From an uncultured Spirochaetaceae bacterium (GTDB lineage Bacteria > Spirochaetota > Spirochaetia > Sphaerochaetales > Sphaerochaetaceae), in contig OMYY01000007.1 of assembly GCA_900315435.1 (NCBI GenBank), forward strand, positions 25,302-89,301: DNA of 64,000 nucleotides. The letters are read 5' to 3'. The notes beneath the pieces are model-generated. The model was given only the letters and a program-made list of their open reading frames with translations. It did no database searches and was not told the DNA's origin. Position 1 is the first letter of the stretch; the number at the start of each line of letters is the position of its first letter. Below are positions 33,277 to 40,749 of this stretch, piece after piece. The position numbers were made by a program, and so were the translations under genes.

Positions 33277-34149
33277 ATGGGAATGGCAACGAAACTGGAA
33301 GTGGAGCGGTATACGGCGCTCTGGAGAAACCATGGGCGCTTGAAATTGGTGGCGCGGGAGGCGAAGACGACGACGGTAAAGGTCCGCAAGCTTCTGATCA
33401 CTGCCGGTATCTATACCAATGCCCAACATCTGCGTATCACCAAGCTTGTTCGCCATGGCATGCGGACTCGGGAAATCGCCCGGGTGACCGGACTCGGACC
33501 AAAAGTTGTGGACAGTTACCGCCCTTACCGGGATGGACCTTTCGCGCAGGCGGGCTGGGGGCTGAAGAAGCCGGAGAAGCTGCACAGTCTTCCTATCATC
33601 TCCAGTAGCGGCCGTTGCGATATGCAACCATGGCTCAAAGACCGTAGCGAGACCTTGATCCAAGCCTTCCTTTCCCTTGCGCTCCATGTCGATATCAACC
33701 ATACCGACCTGATCAGCCAGATGCTCCCGCTCGCCAGCCAGTACGTCCCGGCTCTCCGTTCCCTTGCCTGCATGGTACTCGGTCTTGTCCCGGCAGAACC
33801 GGTTCCTTTGGACTACGGGAACTTGACGCTGGTGGATATGATGGTGGCATACCAGCTCGGCCGCTGGCTGATGGAGCCGTGGAACGGGGGAGGGGAAGTG
33901 CTGCATCTGGCACCTTCGGAGAATGTCTTCGCTTTGGAGCAGGGCGGGATGGATATCCATTCCCAGCTCTTGCACGACGTCATGGCCCTTGGCGTAGCCT
34001 ACGACATGCTCAGCGAACTTTTTGCCGGTTGTCGGGACGAGGTAGTCGATACCCTGCTGAAAAGGGTCAGGGACAACTTGGTGGCGCTCTTTTCCTATCT
34101 TCGGTCGCCTCGTCTCAAGAGAATGCCACGTGTTTTTCTCACGCATTGA
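33277..34149 (+). CDS. HTH-domain protein of unknown function
   Basis: 290 residues. The first 85 residues carry two helix-turn-helix-like segments: LKLVAREAKTTTVKVRKLLI and MRTREIARVTGLGPKVVDSY followed by RPYRDGPF. This arrangement resembles the N-terminal HTH found in mobile-element regulators of Firmicutes. The remainder is helical (LIQAFLSLALHVDINHTDLI, SQLLHDVMALGVAYDMLSEL) with no recognised domain. It is probably a transcription factor or DNA-binding adaptor for the surrounding accessory genes. Leaderless start likely (see 33261-33269). Note that residue-level similarity to any characterised protein was not recognised. Confidence 0.6.
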   Translation: MGMATKLEVERYTALWRNHGRLKLVAREAKTTTVKVRKLLITAGIYTNAQHLRITKLVRHGMRTREIARVTGLGPKVVDSYRPYRDGPFAQAGWGLKKPEKLHSLPIISSSGRCDMQPWLKDRSETLIQAFLSLALHVDINHTDLISQMLPLASQYVPALRSLACMVLGLVPAEPVPLDYGNLTLVDMMVAYQLGRWLMEPWNGGGEVLHLAPSENVFALEQGGMDIHSQLLHDVMALGVAYDMLSELFAGCRDEVVDTLLKRVRDNLVALFSYLRSPRLKRMPRVFLTH

Positions 34150-34586
34150 ATTGTTAAAAACTGTATATTTTCTTGCGCGTTTTATTTGCTTGGTTGCCAG
34201 ACTGAGCACCATACTTGCCAATTACCTGATTCCCTCTGTCTTGTGGGTTGGTCTTCTCGTAATCCAACAAGGTGTCGATTGATATCAATTCTTTAGCATA
34301 TAAATAGTTATACGCATATTCGTACCCTGTTGCATAGGCAATAATCCATGACAGGATAACGCATTATCTCCTGGTGCCTTTGGTGACGGGAGAAAGGCGG
34401 TTTCCTTGGCGATCTCTATCGTTTTCTATAATTGTGATTAATTTATCATAGCATGGTGTGATGGTCTTCTGAATCAATTATTGTATATACAATGGATTAT
34501 ATCTCGATTTATGAAAAGTGCATGAAATAGCTTTCTGATTTTGTACAAGAGGGTGTAGTGTGTAATTGTTGTAGATAATTGCTCTT
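34150..34586. other. AT-rich intergenic stretch
   Basis: No gene, RNA structure or repeat recognised. The last 30 nt hold GATAAT (34574-34579), 7 nt before the ATG of a small ORF, which looks like its promoter. Confidence 0.4.
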
Positions 34587-34694
34587 ATGGGAGATGAGAT
34601 GGGGAAGCTTGGTCCGTGGATGTCGTACAAGGGCATCCTATCCGTTATGAGAAATGAGGTGTTGGTTCGTCACCAAGGGAAGGCGAAACAATGA
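34587..34694 (+). CDS. small 35-residue protein coupled to the next gene
   Basis: ATG at 34587, TGA at 34692-34694, giving a basic peptide beginning MGDEMGKLGPWMSYKG. Its stop overlaps the ATG of the next gene (ATGA at 34691-34694), the same coupling used by the two genes downstream. A GATAAT box ends 7 nt before its start and there is no SD, as for other leaderless genes in the window. It may be a leader that sets the translation of 34691-35479, or a small functional protein. No homologue known to me. Confidence 0.4.
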   Translation: MGDEMGKLGPWMSYKGILSVMRNEVLVRHQGKAKQ

Positions 34695-35479
34695 TAAACT
34701 ACACGAAGTTCCGTTCCGACCTCTATTCCTACAAGTACTGTGTGGACTTCCTGCGCAAGAGGAGGAACCTGAGCCTGACACGCCGGATAGACCTGGTGAC
34801 ACGGACAAGGTATCCTTGGACGGAACTGCAAAGCGACGAGGAGCGGTTCATGACCAGCGCCTCCGGGGTGAGCGATGACGAGGCGGTGGTGTTCTTCCGG
34901 AGAAAGCTGCAGACCCTCTACAAGTTGGAGTTGGAGAGGAATTTCCCGAGCACCGGCTCGATCCGGGAGTTCTGGGCCCTGCTGGATGGACTGTGGCATC
35001 AACGGGAGCTGTCGTTCATGGAAACCGGGCAGTCCTTTCTTTCCTTCTGGAAGCGGCAGGGGATGTCCCCGAACCGGCATGATGCGGGGATGATCGCGCT
35101 TTCAAGCAAGTTCCTGAACCTGATGGAGCCGAATCGTTGGCCGATCTGGGATATCAGGCGGGATAGCCGGTTCTTCCTGTTGACCGATAGTGAACTGCGT
35201 GACTATCCCGAGGCATGTTATCGGCGGCTCTGCCGGCTGGTGGCCAGGATTCGGTCAAATGGCCATATGCATCTGTACCGCGGCTTCATGGACCACCTGT
35301 TGGAGCTTCATACGGCTGCGCTCCCGCCTGTCACGCCGCTTCCCGCGCCATTGGTCATCCATCTGCTTACCAAACGTCAGGAGGCGATGAGGATCCTGGC
35401 CGTGAACCCGGCGCTTGCCATGGAATGGGAGACGGTGAAGCGCCATCTGCGGGCGGACATGGAAAGGGGAAGAAGATGA
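34691..35479 (+). CDS. uncharacterised protein, coupled to the NADAR gene
   Basis: 262 residues, strongly basic, no signal peptide or membrane segment. The stretch IALSSKFLNLMEPNRWPIWD resembles a motif of helix-rich proteins in which a conserved SKFLxFLxP.xxPI(W/Y)D segment precedes a helical bundle, but I cannot assign a family. SD AAGGGAAGG precedes ATG 34691. The last codons overlap the NADAR gene start by 4 bp (ATGA), so the two products are probably made together. An enzyme/antidote relation with the NADAR protein is conceivable but unsupported by motif. Confidence 0.6.
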   Translation: MINYTKFRSDLYSYKYCVDFLRKRRNLSLTRRIDLVTRTRYPWTELQSDEERFMTSASGVSDDEAVVFFRRKLQTLYKLELERNFPSTGSIREFWALLDGLWHQRELSFMETGQSFLSFWKRQGMSPNRHDAGMIALSSKFLNLMEPNRWPIWDIRRDSRFFLLTDSELRDYPEACYRRLCRLVARIRSNGHMHLYRGFMDHLLELHTAALPPVTPLPAPLVIHLLTKRQEAMRILAVNPALAMEWETVKRHLRADMERGRR

Positions 35480-36309
35480 AGACGCTTACGATGTTTACAG
35501 GGGAGACCAATTCCTACTGCGAGTTCCTCAATTCCGCATGCACGCCCTTTACCTATGCGGGCAGGAACTATCACTCCGTCGAGCACTATCTGCTGGTCCA
35601 GAAGGCCTTCTACCTCAACAACGCCGAACTGGCGGGGAAGATGCTGGAGGTCCCTTCTCCTGAGGATGCCCGGTATCTGGCCGCCATGCTGTACGGGAGC
35701 AGGGAACGGTTGTGGAATACCGTGATGCCACATGTGGCCCACTGTGGCATTCGTGCGAAGTTCCAGCAACATCCGAAGCTGTACAAACTGTTGCGGGCAA
35801 CGGCGGGGCGGATGCTGGTCTATGCGGAAAGGCGCGATCCTTTCTGGGGAACCGGGTGCGAGATTGGAGGGGATGTGCTGGATGGGCAATGCGACGGGAA
35901 CCTGTTGGGAAGGGTGCTCATGCAGGTGCGGGTCGAACTCAAGGAATGGGAAAAGCGAGGAGCGCTGGGCTATGACGATGTGGGTGACCATCCGGAGTTC
36001 GTCAGGAACCGGGTGATGCGCTACGAGTTCGACCAGTTGCTGGACAATGTCTACACCCGCCAGGCAGTCTGGCCCTATGTGATGGTCATGGCATTTCCTG
36101 GCGAGGCCCAGGTGCGCAACAAACTTTCCAGTGGCGTCATCGAGCCCTTCATTCCCCTGACGACCGCCAACTTGCCAGCAAAGGGGCACAACAACTACAC
36201 CAATACTTCTCCCAGCAGCCTTGCTCTCGACAAACGGAGACCTGAGGCAGGCTACAGGGAAATGACGCAGGAGCTGTACGACCTGTATCGGCTTCAATTT
36301 GTGAGGTAG
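35476..36309 (+). CDS. NADAR domain protein (YbiA/DUF1768 superfamily)
   Basis: 277 residues. The NADAR core lies in the first 160 residues: FTGETNSYCEFLNSA, YHSVEHYLLVQKAFY (the conserved S-x-E-H...K-A signature) and DPFWGTGCEIGGDVLDG (the late D-x-x-W-G-x-G motif). NADAR proteins are N-glycosidase-like: YbiA acts on riboflavin intermediates, and others remove ADP-ribose from guanine in nucleic acids as antidotes to DarT-type toxins. The C-terminal 110 residues (RNRVMRYEFDQLLDNVY) are an unassigned extension. ATG 35476 overlaps the preceding stop (ATGA) with GGGGAAG upstream; the frame upstream of it is a shadow. Substrate unknown. Confidence 0.82.
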   Translation: MKTLTMFTGETNSYCEFLNSACTPFTYAGRNYHSVEHYLLVQKAFYLNNAELAGKMLEVPSPEDARYLAAMLYGSRERLWNTVMPHVAHCGIRAKFQQHPKLYKLLRATAGRMLVYAERRDPFWGTGCEIGGDVLDGQCDGNLLGRVLMQVRVELKEWEKRGALGYDDVGDHPEFVRNRVMRYEFDQLLDNVYTRQAVWPYVMVMAFPGEAQVRNKLSSGVIEPFIPLTTANLPAKGHNNYTNTSPSSLALDKRRPEAGYREMTQELYDLYRLQFVR

Positions 36310-36312
36310 TCT

Positions 36313-36321
36313 TGCTATAGT
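36313..36321 (+). promoter_or_regulatory. extended -10 element of the metallo-hydrolase gene
   Basis: TGCTATAGT ends 6 nt before ATG 36328; no SD. Leaderless mRNA predicted. Confidence 0.5.
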
Positions 36322-36327
36322 GGTTTC

Positions 36328-37101
36328 ATGCGTATCGATTGGAATTGTGACCAGGAGACTTTGCGTGGGACGATCGTACGTCCAAGTCCGCACAAGCTGA
36401 GGATTGTTTGCATGGGACAATGCGGCTTCATCTTGACCTATGGGGGGAGGACCGTATCGGCCGACGTGGTCTACAGCGACCTGTACTACCAGGGGACCCG
36501 GCAGTCCCGGCGCCAGATACCGCCGCCGTTTCCGAAGGAGCAAGTCCCATGGATCGACCTGTTTCTCGTCAGCCATGACCATGCCGACCATGAGGACAAG
36601 GAGTTTCTCCGCTGGAGAATGGAAGACGAGCGAGCCCGGATGATCGCCCCTGATTGTGTGCTTTCCCACTATGGCAGGCGCTATGAGCCGGTTGAGGGAA
36701 TCACTCCCATCGAGGTGGCCCATGAGGAATATCGGTACGATGCGCAAGGAAAGCCCGAATGCTACGGGTATGTGGTGGATACTCCTGCAGGAGCGATTTT
36801 CCATGCAGGAGACGCGGTCCTTACGGAGAAGCTGGCCAATGATTTGCTCGGACTGCACAAGCATTTCAAGATGCTGATGTTGCCGATCAACGGCCGGGGA
36901 AGGCCTGGAATCATCGGCAACATGAATATCGACGAGGCAATCAGCCTTGCCCTGAACATCCAGCCAGACTATCTCGTTCCCACTCATTGGGACCTGTTCA
37001 AGGAAAACGGAGCCGACATCAGCCTCTTCGTCGACAAGGCCAATGCGGCGGGGCTTTCCTATCTGATTCCCCGTCCGGGCGAGGTGTGGTGCTTCGACTG
37101 A
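36328..37101 (+). CDS. metallo-beta-lactamase fold hydrolase, UlaG-like
   Basis: 257 residues, cytoplasmic. Zn-binding motif SHDHADHED (His83, His85, Asp87, His88), FHAGDAV for the bridging Asp, and PTHWDLF for the last His. PINGRGRPGIIGNMNIDEA and the final THWD segment resemble L-ascorbate 6-phosphate lactonase (UlaG) and its relatives, so a lactonase or phosphodiesterase on a sugar-like compound is likely. Length is shorter than UlaG (about 350). The gene ends 10 bp before a convergent gene. Substrate not predictable. Confidence 0.82.
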   Translation: MRIDWNCDQETLRGTIVRPSPHKLRIVCMGQCGFILTYGGRTVSADVVYSDLYYQGTRQSRRQIPPPFPKEQVPWIDLFLVSHDHADHEDKEFLRWRMEDERARMIAPDCVLSHYGRRYEPVEGITPIEVAHEEYRYDAQGKPECYGYVVDTPAGAIFHAGDAVLTEKLANDLLGLHKHFKMLMLPINGRGRPGIIGNMNIDEAISLALNIQPDYLVPTHWDLFKENGADISLFVDKANAAGLSYLIPRPGEVWCFD

Positions 37102-37111
37102 ACTGAAGTCC

Positions 37112-37909
37112 TTACGCTTCCGTTCCCCAAGCCTCGATTTGGGTCAGGGCGGGGAAGGGAGAGGGATCGTCGGCCTTGACCAGGTTGCTGACGGTCAGGG
37201 TTCTGGTCGTGGCCGGTTTCTCGAGCTTGAACCGCTGGGCGCTGTCGGTCTTCGCCAGCTTGATGGTGGTGGTTCCCTCGTCGGTGTTCAGGTCCGCCTG
37301 GACCCACCAAGCGTCATGCGGGAAATCGGCGCGGGTGTATACGACTACCTCGCTGATTTTGACTTGTCTTCCGAAATCAATGGTCAGGGTAGCTTTCGGA
37401 TCCCTGTTGATACCCCAGCTGGAATAAGGCCAGTGGCCATGTCCGTGGTTGGCTTTGATGCCGTCGATGGCATTGCGGGCCTCGAACGAGGCTTCGCCCC
37501 GTGTCTCGACATTCGCGTAGGCGTGGGGAAAAAGCGCTTTGTTGGCATGACAGTCCATGGGATTCAATGCGAGATTGTGGTAGCTCTCCTTTTCTGCAGG
37601 AAGGGCGTCACGGACCGTCAGGTAGTGGATGTTTCCTTGAAATGCGTTTGGGTCATAGCAGACTCGTCTTTCGTTGAAAGGAATTGGCAGTGTATAAGTG
37701 CCGTCCAGATAGAGCAGCGTAGGAGCGAGCGTCCCGTCCATCGTGCAGACGACGAAACCTGAATGGTCTGCCTTGAGGGTGATCGTATCGCCTTCCTCAT
37801 AGGGATTCTGGTAGACAAGCACCACTTCGTCGGCACCTGACGCAACTGCTTTCGTCGTTTCCTGATTGGTAATGGATAATGTGTAGTTCATGCGGTAATC
37901 ATAGAACAT
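37112..37909 (-). CDS. protein with a discoidin/F5-8 type C-like domain
   Basis: 265 residues. The C-terminal 150 residues (ASFEARNAIDGIKANHGHG, SSWGINRDPKATLTIDFG, ISEVVVYTRADFPHDAWW) form an F5/8 type C (discoidin) beta-sandwich typical of carbohydrate-binding modules. The N-terminal 100 residues are beta-rich (EGDTITLKADHSGFVVCTMDG). No signal peptide, so it is apparently intracellular despite a glycan-binding fold. The start is uncertain: ATG 37909 has no SD, and ATG 37891 is an alternative. It ends convergently with the UlaG-like gene. It lies beside the LacI/TTT/sulfatase locus and may bind or act on the same carbohydrate. Confidence 0.68.
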   Translation of the reverse strand: MFYDYRMNYTLSITNQETTKAVASGADEVVLVYQNPYEEGDTITLKADHSGFVVCTMDGTLAPTLLYLDGTYTLPIPFNERRVCYDPNAFQGNIHYLTVRDALPAEKESYHNLALNPMDCHANKALFPHAYANVETRGEASFEARNAIDGIKANHGHGHWPYSSWGINRDPKATLTIDFGRQVKISEVVVYTRADFPHDAWWVQADLNTDEGTTTIKLAKTDSAQRFKLEKPATTRTLTVSNLVKADDPSPFPALTQIEAWGTEA

Positions 37910-38009
37910 TTGGTAGTATGCGCAAAAGGGTGCTGGAATGAGGAACGGTGGGGATTGCCGAGTTCTCTTGTTCGCTTGGAAATGGAGTCCTTGTCATACG
38001 ACCCTCATG

Positions 38010-39146
38010 TTACTTGGTAGCGTCGGGGCGATTTGGTTTCCGTGTTTTTTGATCCTTCAAAAACTCCTTGTCGAGATAATGCAAAAGGGATTGTGCGTCA
38101 TCAAGTGGTAACGAAGGCACATTGTTCCGAAGATACAGATTATCTCCAATGGTTTCGAGTGTTGGCACTTTGGCGTCTTTCGCAAGTACTTGAAAGGCCG
38201 TGGATATGGCGTCGTATGCCTGTTTATAGGCGCCTTGGTCGATAATCGCGTCAAGATACCCCGCTCCAAGGGCTTCTTTTGACTGCTTGAACAACTCGCT
38301 TCCCACAACAATGAGTTGGCGATCTTTCTTGTATGCATGAACTAAAGATACGACCTTGATGGTTGTACGCGCGTTATTGGCATAAATGCCTTTGATGTCC
38401 GGCAATTTCTCCAGCAAGTCTTCCAATGTCTCGAACAGCTTTTCCGGATATTGCTTTGATTCATACAATTCGATGATTTGTAGCTGAGGATTGACCGAGT
38501 CGAGTTCATCATAGAATCCGCGCACGACCAAACCATGGTTTGCGCTATCACGTTTGGTGCCGATGATTACCACATGGGCAGGTCCATTGACGACAGAGCC
38601 CAGGTATTCGGCTGCAAGTCTTCCTGTCTTATAAGCGTCTGCCATGATGCAGGCGGTGCGGCCGCTATGGGGAGCATCCGCAGAGACCGTGAACAGCTGG
38701 ATGCCGTTATCAGTGAAACGTTTGAGCATGGAAAGGAAAGGGCTCTCTTCCCAGATGATGGTCACAAGTGCCTTCATGGTATGATGGTAGAGCTCATAGA
38801 TCTTGTCCAGCTTGGCAAGCTGGTCTGCTTGGGTTCCGTCAAAGGTAATCTTGATGATATGGAAGTGCGCGTCTGCAAGCTCTGCTTCCCGATGGATAAT
38901 GCCGGCCCAAACATACTGGCAGAAATATTGGTCGACACCGAGAGGAGCGGGAAAGAGTGCCACGATTGTCTTCTGCTCGTTACATGCCTTAGCTCCAACG
39001 ACATAATTCAAAGAATGAGCAAGGGTGATTATTTCCTTGCGTTTGGCTTCGCTGACTCCTTTTGATCCAGCGAGCGCCTTATATACGGTTCCGGGTGCGA
39101 CATGTGCAAGTTCCGCAATATCGCTTAGTGTGGTTTTCTCGGCCAT
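38010..39146 (-). CDS. LacI family transcriptional regulator (divergent from TTT-sulfatase operon)
   Basis: 378 residues. N-terminal HTH TTLSDIAELAHVAPGTVYKA and hinge helix region, then a periplasmic-binding-like sensor (about 60-340: IVALFPAPLGVDQYFCQY, KALVTIIWEE, GIYANNARTTIKV, DAIIDQGAYKQAYDAI). The IDQGxYxQAYDAI segment resembles sugar-binding regulators with a large ligand pocket. AGAAGGGAAGAG precedes ATG 39146. It faces the TctB-TctC-TctA-sulfatase operon across two AT-rich palindromes, its likely operators (39216-39233, 39250-39265). Confidence 0.85.
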   Translation of the reverse strand: MAEKTTLSDIAELAHVAPGTVYKALAGSKGVSEAKRKEIITLAHSLNYVVGAKACNEQKTIVALFPAPLGVDQYFCQYVWAGIIHREAELADAHFHIIKITFDGTQADQLAKLDKIYELYHHTMKALVTIIWEESPFLSMLKRFTDNGIQLFTVSADAPHSGRTACIMADAYKTGRLAAEYLGSVVNGPAHVVIIGTKRDSANHGLVVRGFYDELDSVNPQLQIIELYESKQYPEKLFETLEDLLEKLPDIKGIYANNARTTIKVVSLVHAYKKDRQLIVVGSELFKQSKEALGAGYLDAIIDQGAYKQAYDAISTAFQVLAKDAKVPTLETIGDNLYLRNNVPSLPLDDAQSLLHYLDKEFLKDQKTRKPNRPDATK

Positions 39147-39215
39147 GAATCTCTTCCCTTCTCGTGAAAAAGTATAACGGGTTAAAAGGAAAAATCAAGG
39201 AACTGTTTCTTTTCA

Positions 39216-39233
39216 TAGAGAAATTTTTCTCTA
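39216..39233. promoter_or_regulatory. operator-like palindrome, distal
   Basis: TAGAGAAATTTTTCTCTA: 8-bp arms with a 2-nt centre. Its centre is 33 bp (about three helical turns) from the centre of the proximal palindrome. Confidence 0.5.
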
Positions 39234-39249
39234 AAAAATAATACATAGA

Positions 39250-39265
39250 AAGAAAAATTTTTCTT
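39250..39265. promoter_or_regulatory. operator-like palindrome overlapping the -35 element
   Basis: Perfect 16-bp palindrome AAGAAAAATTTTTCTT; its last two bases are the first two of the TTGACA box at 39264. Confidence 0.55.
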
Positions 39266-39291
39266 GACAGATAGGAAAGACCTTTTAGAAT
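39264..39291 (+). promoter_or_regulatory. strong sigma-70 promoter of the TTT-sulfatase operon
   Basis: TTGACA (39264-39269), 16-bp spacer, TAGAAT (39286-39291). Start predicted near 39298, 17 nt before ATG 39315. Confidence 0.7.
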
Positions 39292-39314
39292 GGACACGGG
39301 AAAGGGAGGGTTTC

Positions 39315-39752
39315 ATGACCACGTCGCGATGGTGGAGCAAAAATTTTGTTGGAGGAGCGGTATCTCTGATTGTGTCACTGATACTGCTGGCACAAAACAT
39401 GGAACCATCAAGCAGGTATCCGTGGTTCGTGCTTGGGGGAATGTCGCTGTTCTCAACCCTGATGATTGTTTCTTCTATCCATTCAAGTAATAAGGATTCT
39501 GTGCGAAGGTACAGTGTAAAAGAACTCCTGTTGATGGCGGTTTTGTTCCTCAATCCTCTCGGCATGAAGACCATTGGCTTTTGGATGACCGCTTTTCTCG
39601 AGATCTTTCTCTTTTCCATCCTTGTCGAAACGGATTTCACGAAAAAGAAAGTCTTTTCCACAGTATTGTTCTGCTTGTTGTGTGTGACGGTGTCTTACTG
39701 CATCTTTGCGATTGGGCTCCGGATTCGTTGTCCACGGGGCATGTCGTTATAA
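39315..39752 (+). CDS. TctB-family small subunit of a TTT carrier
   Basis: 145 residues with four hydrophobic segments (about 12-27, 35-52, 70-105 as a pair, 115-132). Identified by size, topology and linkage to tctC and tctA. SD GGGAGGG lies 6 nt before ATG 39315; the nominal upstream frame begins inside the promoter. It is the first gene of this operon, an order (B-C-A) different from the two other TTT loci of the window (C-B-A). Confidence 0.78.
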   Translation: MTTSRWWSKNFVGGAVSLIVSLILLAQNMEPSSRYPWFVLGGMSLFSTLMIVSSIHSSNKDSVRRYSVKELLLMAVLFLNPLGMKTIGFWMTAFLEIFLFSILVETDFTKKKVFSTVLFCLLCVTVSYCIFAIGLRIRCPRGMSL

Positions 39753-39764
39753 AAGGAGAAAGAG

Positions 39765-40733
39765 ATGAGAGGAATGAAGCGGTTGATGTGTGCGGTGACG
39801 GTTCTTGCCGGCGCATGTGGTATGTTGTTTTCCCAAGGAGGAACGGAGCGGCAGGGAACGTATCCGGACAAAGAAGTAAACGTGATTGTCATTGCGAATG
39901 CGGGAGGGGGCACCGATGCCATGGCAAGAGCTGTGACGACTGTGCTAGAGCAGAAGTTGGGCAAACCGTTCGTCGTGGTGAACAATGGCACCGCAGGTGG
40001 CTTGGTCGCGACTGAGGATATTGCGGCAGCTTCAACTGATGGATATACATTAGGCGTTTTCTCCAATACCGATGTGGCGAACTTTGCTTGGGGGCAGAAG
40101 AACAGCAATGTCTCGGTAGACAATTACACCTATATCGCGGCATTAAACACCACCAGCGATATCGTTGTCTTGAAGAAAGGATCGCAGTTCAAGTCTCTTG
40201 GCGAGGTCATTTCGTATGCGAAAGCAAATCCTGGAAAGCTGACTATGGGATTGCCTTCCCCGACACAGAAGATGAGCCTTGCCCTCTACGAGAAAGCTAC
40301 AGGATCAGATGTGACGGACGTAGTCTATGGAGGAGGAAACAAGGTTTTCGCCGATTTGCTTGGCGGGCATGTGGAAATGGGCATTCTCGGGGCCAAATTC
40401 GTCAAGCAGGCAAAAGAGCAGGGGCTGACCATTCTCGGCATCATGCTGGATGAACGGCTGGATGCCATTGGAGATATCCCCACTTTCAAGGAGCAGGGAT
40501 ACCCGATGTCGAACCCGGCTTGCCGTATGCTTGTCGGTCCGAAGGGAATCAGCCAGGACAAAGTGGATGTGCTCGTTGCTGCTCTCAAAACTGGATATGC
40601 CACGGGTGGTGAAATGAAAAAGAACATCGAGGCTCTTGGAGAGGCTCCGCTGCTGGTTGTCGGAACTGACTTGGCGGAATTTCTCAAACAGGACTTTGCC
40701 ATGCGCCAGGACTATTACAAGGACGCTCGGTAA
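39765..40733 (+). CDS. TctC-family solute-binding protein of a TTT carrier
   Basis: 322 residues. Signal peptide of about 25 residues ending LFS, then QGGTERQG; a Cys precedes (LAGACG) but does not form a standard lipobox. Family stretches: VNVIVIANAGGGTDAMARA, PFVVVNNGTAGGLVATEDI and LLGGHVEMGILGAKFV. It binds an anionic substrate for TctAB; the operon's sulfatase and discoidin-like neighbour suggest a sulfated or sugar-derived acid. SD AAAAGGAG precedes the ATG; 12 bp separate it from tctB and 16 bp from tctA. Confidence 0.87.
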   Translation: MRGMKRLMCAVTVLAGACGMLFSQGGTERQGTYPDKEVNVIVIANAGGGTDAMARAVTTVLEQKLGKPFVVVNNGTAGGLVATEDIAAASTDGYTLGVFSNTDVANFAWGQKNSNVSVDNYTYIAALNTTSDIVVLKKGSQFKSLGEVISYAKANPGKLTMGLPSPTQKMSLALYEKATGSDVTDVVYGGGNKVFADLLGGHVEMGILGAKFVKQAKEQGLTILGIMLDERLDAIGDIPTFKEQGYPMSNPACRMLVGPKGISQDKVDVLVAALKTGYATGGEMKKNIEALGEAPLLVVGTDLAEFLKQDFAMRQDYYKDAR

Positions 40734-40749
40734 CATTGGGAGGACGGCA

